This document shows positions 50,349-54,494 of a stretch of DNA of 54,494 bases, one piece after another (positions within the stretch are counted from its first letter, which is position 1; each line of letters begins with the position of its first letter). Where the stretch lies: positions 464,239-518,732 of the forward strand of contig NZ_LN811350.1 of the NCBI RefSeq assembly GCF_001006805.1. The letters are read 5' to 3'. The DNA comes from Microvirga massiliensis (lineage in GTDB: Bacteria; Pseudomonadota; Alphaproteobacteria; Rhizobiales; Beijerinckiaceae). A program made the position numbers and the translations under genes. Below the pieces are notes generated by a model. It searched no databases, was not told where the DNA came from, and saw only the letters and a list, made by a program, of their open reading frames with translations.

Positions 50349-51299
50349 ATGCGTGCGATGGTGATCACGAAGTTCGGCGGACCCGACGTGTTCGAGCTTT
50401 GGGAAATCGAGCGTCCGCAGCCTCGTCCGGGCGAGGTGCTTGTGCGCGTCGTGGCGTCCGGCACGAACCCGGTCGATGCGAAGATCCGCCAGGCGGGCAG
50501 CTGGGCCGGGATCCCGTTCCCCGCGGTGCTCGGATACGACGTCTCTGGCATCGTCGAGGAGATTGGTCCTGCGGTGAGCGGGCTGCAGCCTGGCGACGAG
50601 GTGTTCTTCACGCCGGAAATCTTCGGCAACCCGCACGGGAGCTATGCCGAGTTCACCATAGCCTCCGAGCGCATCGTGGCGAGAAAGCCTGACGGGCTGA
50701 GCCACATCGAGGCGGCCGGCATTCCCCTGGCGGGCGGCACGGCCTGGGAGGCTGTCATCCGGCGCCTTGCAGTGAGGCCTGGAGAAACCTTGCTCATCCA
50801 CGGCGGTGCCGGCGGGGTTGGGTCATTCGCAGTTCAGTTCGCGAAAGCAGCCGGCGCGCAGGTCATTGCCACCGCGAGCAAGGCAAATCACTCCTTCCTG
50901 GAGGAACTCGGGGCAGACGTGGTGATCGACTATCGGGATCAGGACGTTGCCGAGCAGATCCTCGGCGAAGCCGGCCATGCGGGTATCGATGCATCCTTCG
51001 ACACCGCGGGAGGAAATATAGAGATGAGCACGCTCGTCACGCGGCCATTCGGACGAATCGCGACGATCCTGCCGCCGACCGGGGATCTCAGCGCCCTCTA
51101 CATGAAGAACCAGACCCTCTTCGGCACGTTCCTCACCCGCGAGAGCGCACGCCTCCGCGAAATGACACCCCTTTTCGAGCGCGAGCAGGCGAAGGTCATC
51201 GTGGATACCATCATGCCCCTCGAGGATGTCGCAAAGGCGCACGAGCGGCTCGATTCGGGCCACGGAAGAGGAAAGATCATCCTCACGGTCACGGAGTGA
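50349..51299 (+). CDS. Zinc-independent quinone oxidoreductase of the MDR family
   Basis: The 316-residue enzyme is a medium-chain dehydrogenase/reductase of the quinone-oxidoreductase type. It starts MRAMVITKFGGPDVFELWEIERPQPRPGEVLVRV, described here by its pattern, has NPVDAKIRQ and the nucleotide-binding motif HGGAGGVGSFAVQFAKAAGA near residue 150. Structural and catalytic zinc ligands are absent. It would reduce quinones or enones with NADPH. AGGAG lies before the ATG. It converges with the aldehyde dehydrogenase gene. Confidence 0.9.
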   Translation: MRAMVITKFGGPDVFELWEIERPQPRPGEVLVRVVASGTNPVDAKIRQAGSWAGIPFPAVLGYDVSGIVEEIGPAVSGLQPGDEVFFTPEIFGNPHGSYAEFTIASERIVARKPDGLSHIEAAGIPLAGGTAWEAVIRRLAVRPGETLLIHGGAGGVGSFAVQFAKAAGAQVIATASKANHSFLEELGADVVIDYRDQDVAEQILGEAGHAGIDASFDTAGGNIEMSTLVTRPFGRIATILPPTGDLSALYMKNQTLFGTFLTRESARLREMTPLFEREQAKVIVDTIMPLEDVAKAHERLDSGHGRGKIILTVTE

Positions 51300-51353
51300 A
51301 GCGCTCTGCCCAAGTGCTCCCGATCCGGTGGCCACAAGAAGGCAGAACGCGTT

Positions 51354-52799
51354 TCAGCGCTCCACGACGACGCTCTTGATGTTGGTGAACTCGCGGATGC
51401 CGAAATGCGAGCATTCGCGGCCATAGCCCGAATCCTTCACGCCGCCGAACGGCATGCGCGGATCGGACCGCACATTCCCGTTCACGAAGCTCAATCCGGC
51501 CTCGAGATCCTCGGCGGCGATCCGCTCGCCCCGCACGAGATCTTCCGTGAGGACGCCCGAGCCGAGCCCGAACTGTGATCCGTTGGCGATCCGGATCGCC
51601 TCTGCTTCGTCCGCGGCCTCGATGATGGCCGCCACGGGCCCGAACACCTCCTCGTCATAGGCCGGCATGCCGGGTTGCACGCCGGAGAGCACCGTCGCGG
51701 GATACCATGCGCCCGGCTGGTCCGGCACCTCGCCGCCAAGAAGAAGACGCGCGCCTTTGTGCACGCTCTCCTGCACCTGCGCGTGGATGTCGTCCCGAGC
51801 CTTCACGCTCTGCATCGGCCCGAGCTTCGTGGCCTCGTCGCGCGGATCGCCCATCGTGTACGAGCGCATCGCTTCAACGAGGGCGCGCTCGAAGGCCTCC
51901 CGCACGGGCGCGATCGCGATGAAGCGCTTGCCCGCAATGCAGCTCTGTCCGCCATTCACCATCCTGGCCGCCGCGCAGACGCGAGCCGCCTTCTCGATTT
52001 CGGCGTCTTCCAGCACGAGATAGGCGTCCGAGCCTCCGAGCTCGAGCACGGACTTCTTGAGGACCGCTCCGGCCGCTCCCGCGACCTGCCGCCCGGCCTC
52101 GACGCTGCCGGTGAGCGTGACCGCTGCGATCGCCGGATTTTCGATCAGCGCCTGGACGTCACGGCCCGGGATCAGGACGGTGCGGAAGAGGTCTTCGGGA
52201 AAGCCTGCCTCGCGAAAGACGCTCTCGATCGCGAGCGCACAGCCCGGCACGTTGCTGGCGTGCTTGAGGACCGCCGCATTGCCCGCCATGAGCCCCGGGG
52301 CCGCGAAGCGGAAGGCCTGCCAGAACGGGAAGTTCCATGGCATCACGGCGAGCACGACCCCGAGCGGGTTGTAGGTCACGAAGGCCTTCGATCCGGCGAG
52401 ATCGACCGGTTCGCGCGCAAGATAGCGCTCCGCGTTCTCGGCGAAGTGATCGCAGTTGAAGGCGCATTTCTCGGCCTCGGCCCGGCCGTCCTTCAGCAGC
52501 TTTCCCATCTCGGCCGTCATGAGCTCCGCAAACTCGTCCTTCCGGCGCCGCAGTACCTCTGCGGCCCGCTTCATGAGCGCAGCGCGCTCTGCAAAGGACG
52601 TACGTCGCCATTCCTCGAAGGCGCCGCGAACGGCCTGCGCAATGGCGATGGCCTCGTCGCGGCTGTGTCCTTCATAAGATTGTCCCGGCTGTCCGGTGGC
52701 CGGGTTCGTCGTCGAGAGGCGGGGCCTGGTGTCCGGCGCGTTCGACGGCTCTCGGGAGTGGGACTGGTCGCGTTCGGGCGGGCGGGTGGTTTCGTCCAT
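51354..52799 (-). CDS. Succinate-semialdehyde dehydrogenase-like aldehyde dehydrogenase
   Basis: The 481-residue enzyme has the aldehyde dehydrogenase fold: AVMPWNFPFWQ near residue 152, catalytic Glu in VLELGGSDAYLV near residue 250 and catalytic Cys in NGGQSCIAGKRFI near residue 285, with PFGGVKDSGYGRECSHFGIREF at the end. The pattern LELGGSD and the ending match the Sad/YneI branch that oxidises succinate semialdehyde. The first 25 residues are extra and polar. It would feed GABA-type carbon into the TCA cycle. It runs co-directionally after the aldo/keto reductase gene (24 bases), so a joint operon for aldehyde handling is likely. Confidence 0.9.
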   Translation of the reverse strand: MDETTRPPERDQSHSREPSNAPDTRPRLSTTNPATGQPGQSYEGHSRDEAIAIAQAVRGAFEEWRRTSFAERAALMKRAAEVLRRRKDEFAELMTAEMGKLLKDGRAEAEKCAFNCDHFAENAERYLAREPVDLAGSKAFVTYNPLGVVLAVMPWNFPFWQAFRFAAPGLMAGNAAVLKHASNVPGCALAIESVFREAGFPEDLFRTVLIPGRDVQALIENPAIAAVTLTGSVEAGRQVAGAAGAVLKKSVLELGGSDAYLVLEDAEIEKAARVCAAARMVNGGQSCIAGKRFIAIAPVREAFERALVEAMRSYTMGDPRDEATKLGPMQSVKARDDIHAQVQESVHKGARLLLGGEVPDQPGAWYPATVLSGVQPGMPAYDEEVFGPVAAIIEAADEAEAIRIANGSQFGLGSGVLTEDLVRGERIAAEDLEAGLSFVNGNVRSDPRMPFGGVKDSGYGRECSHFGIREFTNIKSVVVER

Positions 52800-52822
52800 G
52801 GTGGTGCCTTTCGGCGCGGGCT

Positions 52823-54281
<1,459 letters not shown>

Positions 54282-54313
54282 GGGATGCAGTCGAGCGGGT
54301 CAGTGTGGCACAG

Positions 54314-54385
54314 TTAGGACTGCGGACGACGCCGCGTGCCATCGATGGAGACAAGCTGGCCGGTCTTCGGATCGAGAATTGTCAT
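54314..54385 (-). CDS. Tiny ORF upstream of the small conserved gene
   Basis: A 23-codon frame encodes MTILDPKTGQLVSIDGTRRRPQS. GAGG lies eight bases before the ATG, and it ends 32 bases before the start of the next small gene on the same strand. Tiny MTILDPKTG-type ORFs seem familiar from this group of bacteria, but that is a memory and was not checked. It may be a leader peptide. Confidence 0.4.
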   Translation of the reverse strand: MTILDPKTGQLVSIDGTRRRPQS

Positions 54386-54494
54386 GGGTTACGCCTCACG
54401 CTCGGATGCGCGGAAAACGCGCCGGTGAGGGTATCGGGCTCATCGACATGCAGGCATGGTTAGCCGTAGGTTACCGTGCCGCTCTCCCGTCCAC

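Noticed and set aside
50141..50692. TTG-started frame with a signal-peptide-like beginning
   Set aside because: After about 45 codons it runs through the quinone oxidoreductase gene in the wrong frame; the start is weak.

Overview
The window looks like chromosome from a high-GC alphaproteobacterium of the order Hyphomicrobiales, possibly near Microvirga or Methylobacterium. This rests on uniformly GC-rich third codon positions, small DUF1127 and DUF3309 proteins, HWE-type histidine kinases, a KaiC-like ATPase, a methanol-type four-cysteine cytochrome c and Tat-exported binding proteins. The genus is inference from gene content; there is no rRNA and no complete tRNA.

Layout. 0-0.3 kb: the displaced 3' half of a tRNA-Arg(CCG) gene, which looks like one end of an integrated element lying to the left. 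0.5-5.9 kb: metabolic and regulatory genes (aspartoacylase-like hydrolase, a MocR regulator divergent from a PaiB-like protein, a LysE exporter, a DUF1330 protein). 6.2-13.6 kb: tamA-tamB outer-membrane assembly genes and a secreted VWA protein. 13.9-24 kb: signalling and small-protein region, with a KaiC-like ATPase overlapping an HWE kinase, a LysE exporter, an ArsR regulator, a CBS-BON protein, a PAS-PAS hybrid kinase and several unknown small proteins. 24.5-30 kb: a periplasmic PQQ oxidation locus (soluble PQQ sugar dehydrogenase, two cytochromes c, a membrane glucose dehydrogenase and a small secreted protein). 30.1-35.5 kb: a leftward sugar-type ABC transporter operon ending in an AllA-like gene. 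35.8-43.5 kb: a block with visibly lower GC, made of an SDR, a complete Dpp/Opp-type ABC transporter, a divergent FadR-type regulator and a broken asparaginase gene; it looks acquired. 43.5-45.8 kb: a three-gene operon of an HpPgdA-type deacetylase, a 104-residue protein beginning MCGLCG and a CobW GTPase. 45.8-54.5 kb: an MFS exporter with a C-terminal extension, secreted or coiled-coil unknowns, a quinone oxidoreductase, a succinate-semialdehyde dehydrogenase, an aldo/keto reductase and tiny ORFs.

How the genes work together. The PQQ dehydrogenases would oxidise sugars or alcohols in the periplasm and pass electrons to the cytochromes and quinone. The two ABC systems import a carbohydrate-like solute and a peptide- or amide-like solute. 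In the second system the asparaginase remnant suggests the cargo was once used for nitrogen. The KaiC/HWE pair is a candidate signalling module with a degenerate receiver domain. The deacetylase/MCGLCG/CobW operon suggests a metal-dependent hydrolase with its own metallochaperone.

The least explained items are the deacetylase-MCGLCG-CobW operon, the ABC ATPase that has lost three catalytic residues, the KaiB-less KaiC with a pseudo-receiver kinase, a dispersed family of about 30-bp half-palindromes, the tandem hairpins before tamA, and paralogous 60-70 residue unknown proteins at both ends of the window. All calls were made by eye from the sequence; no database search was run.
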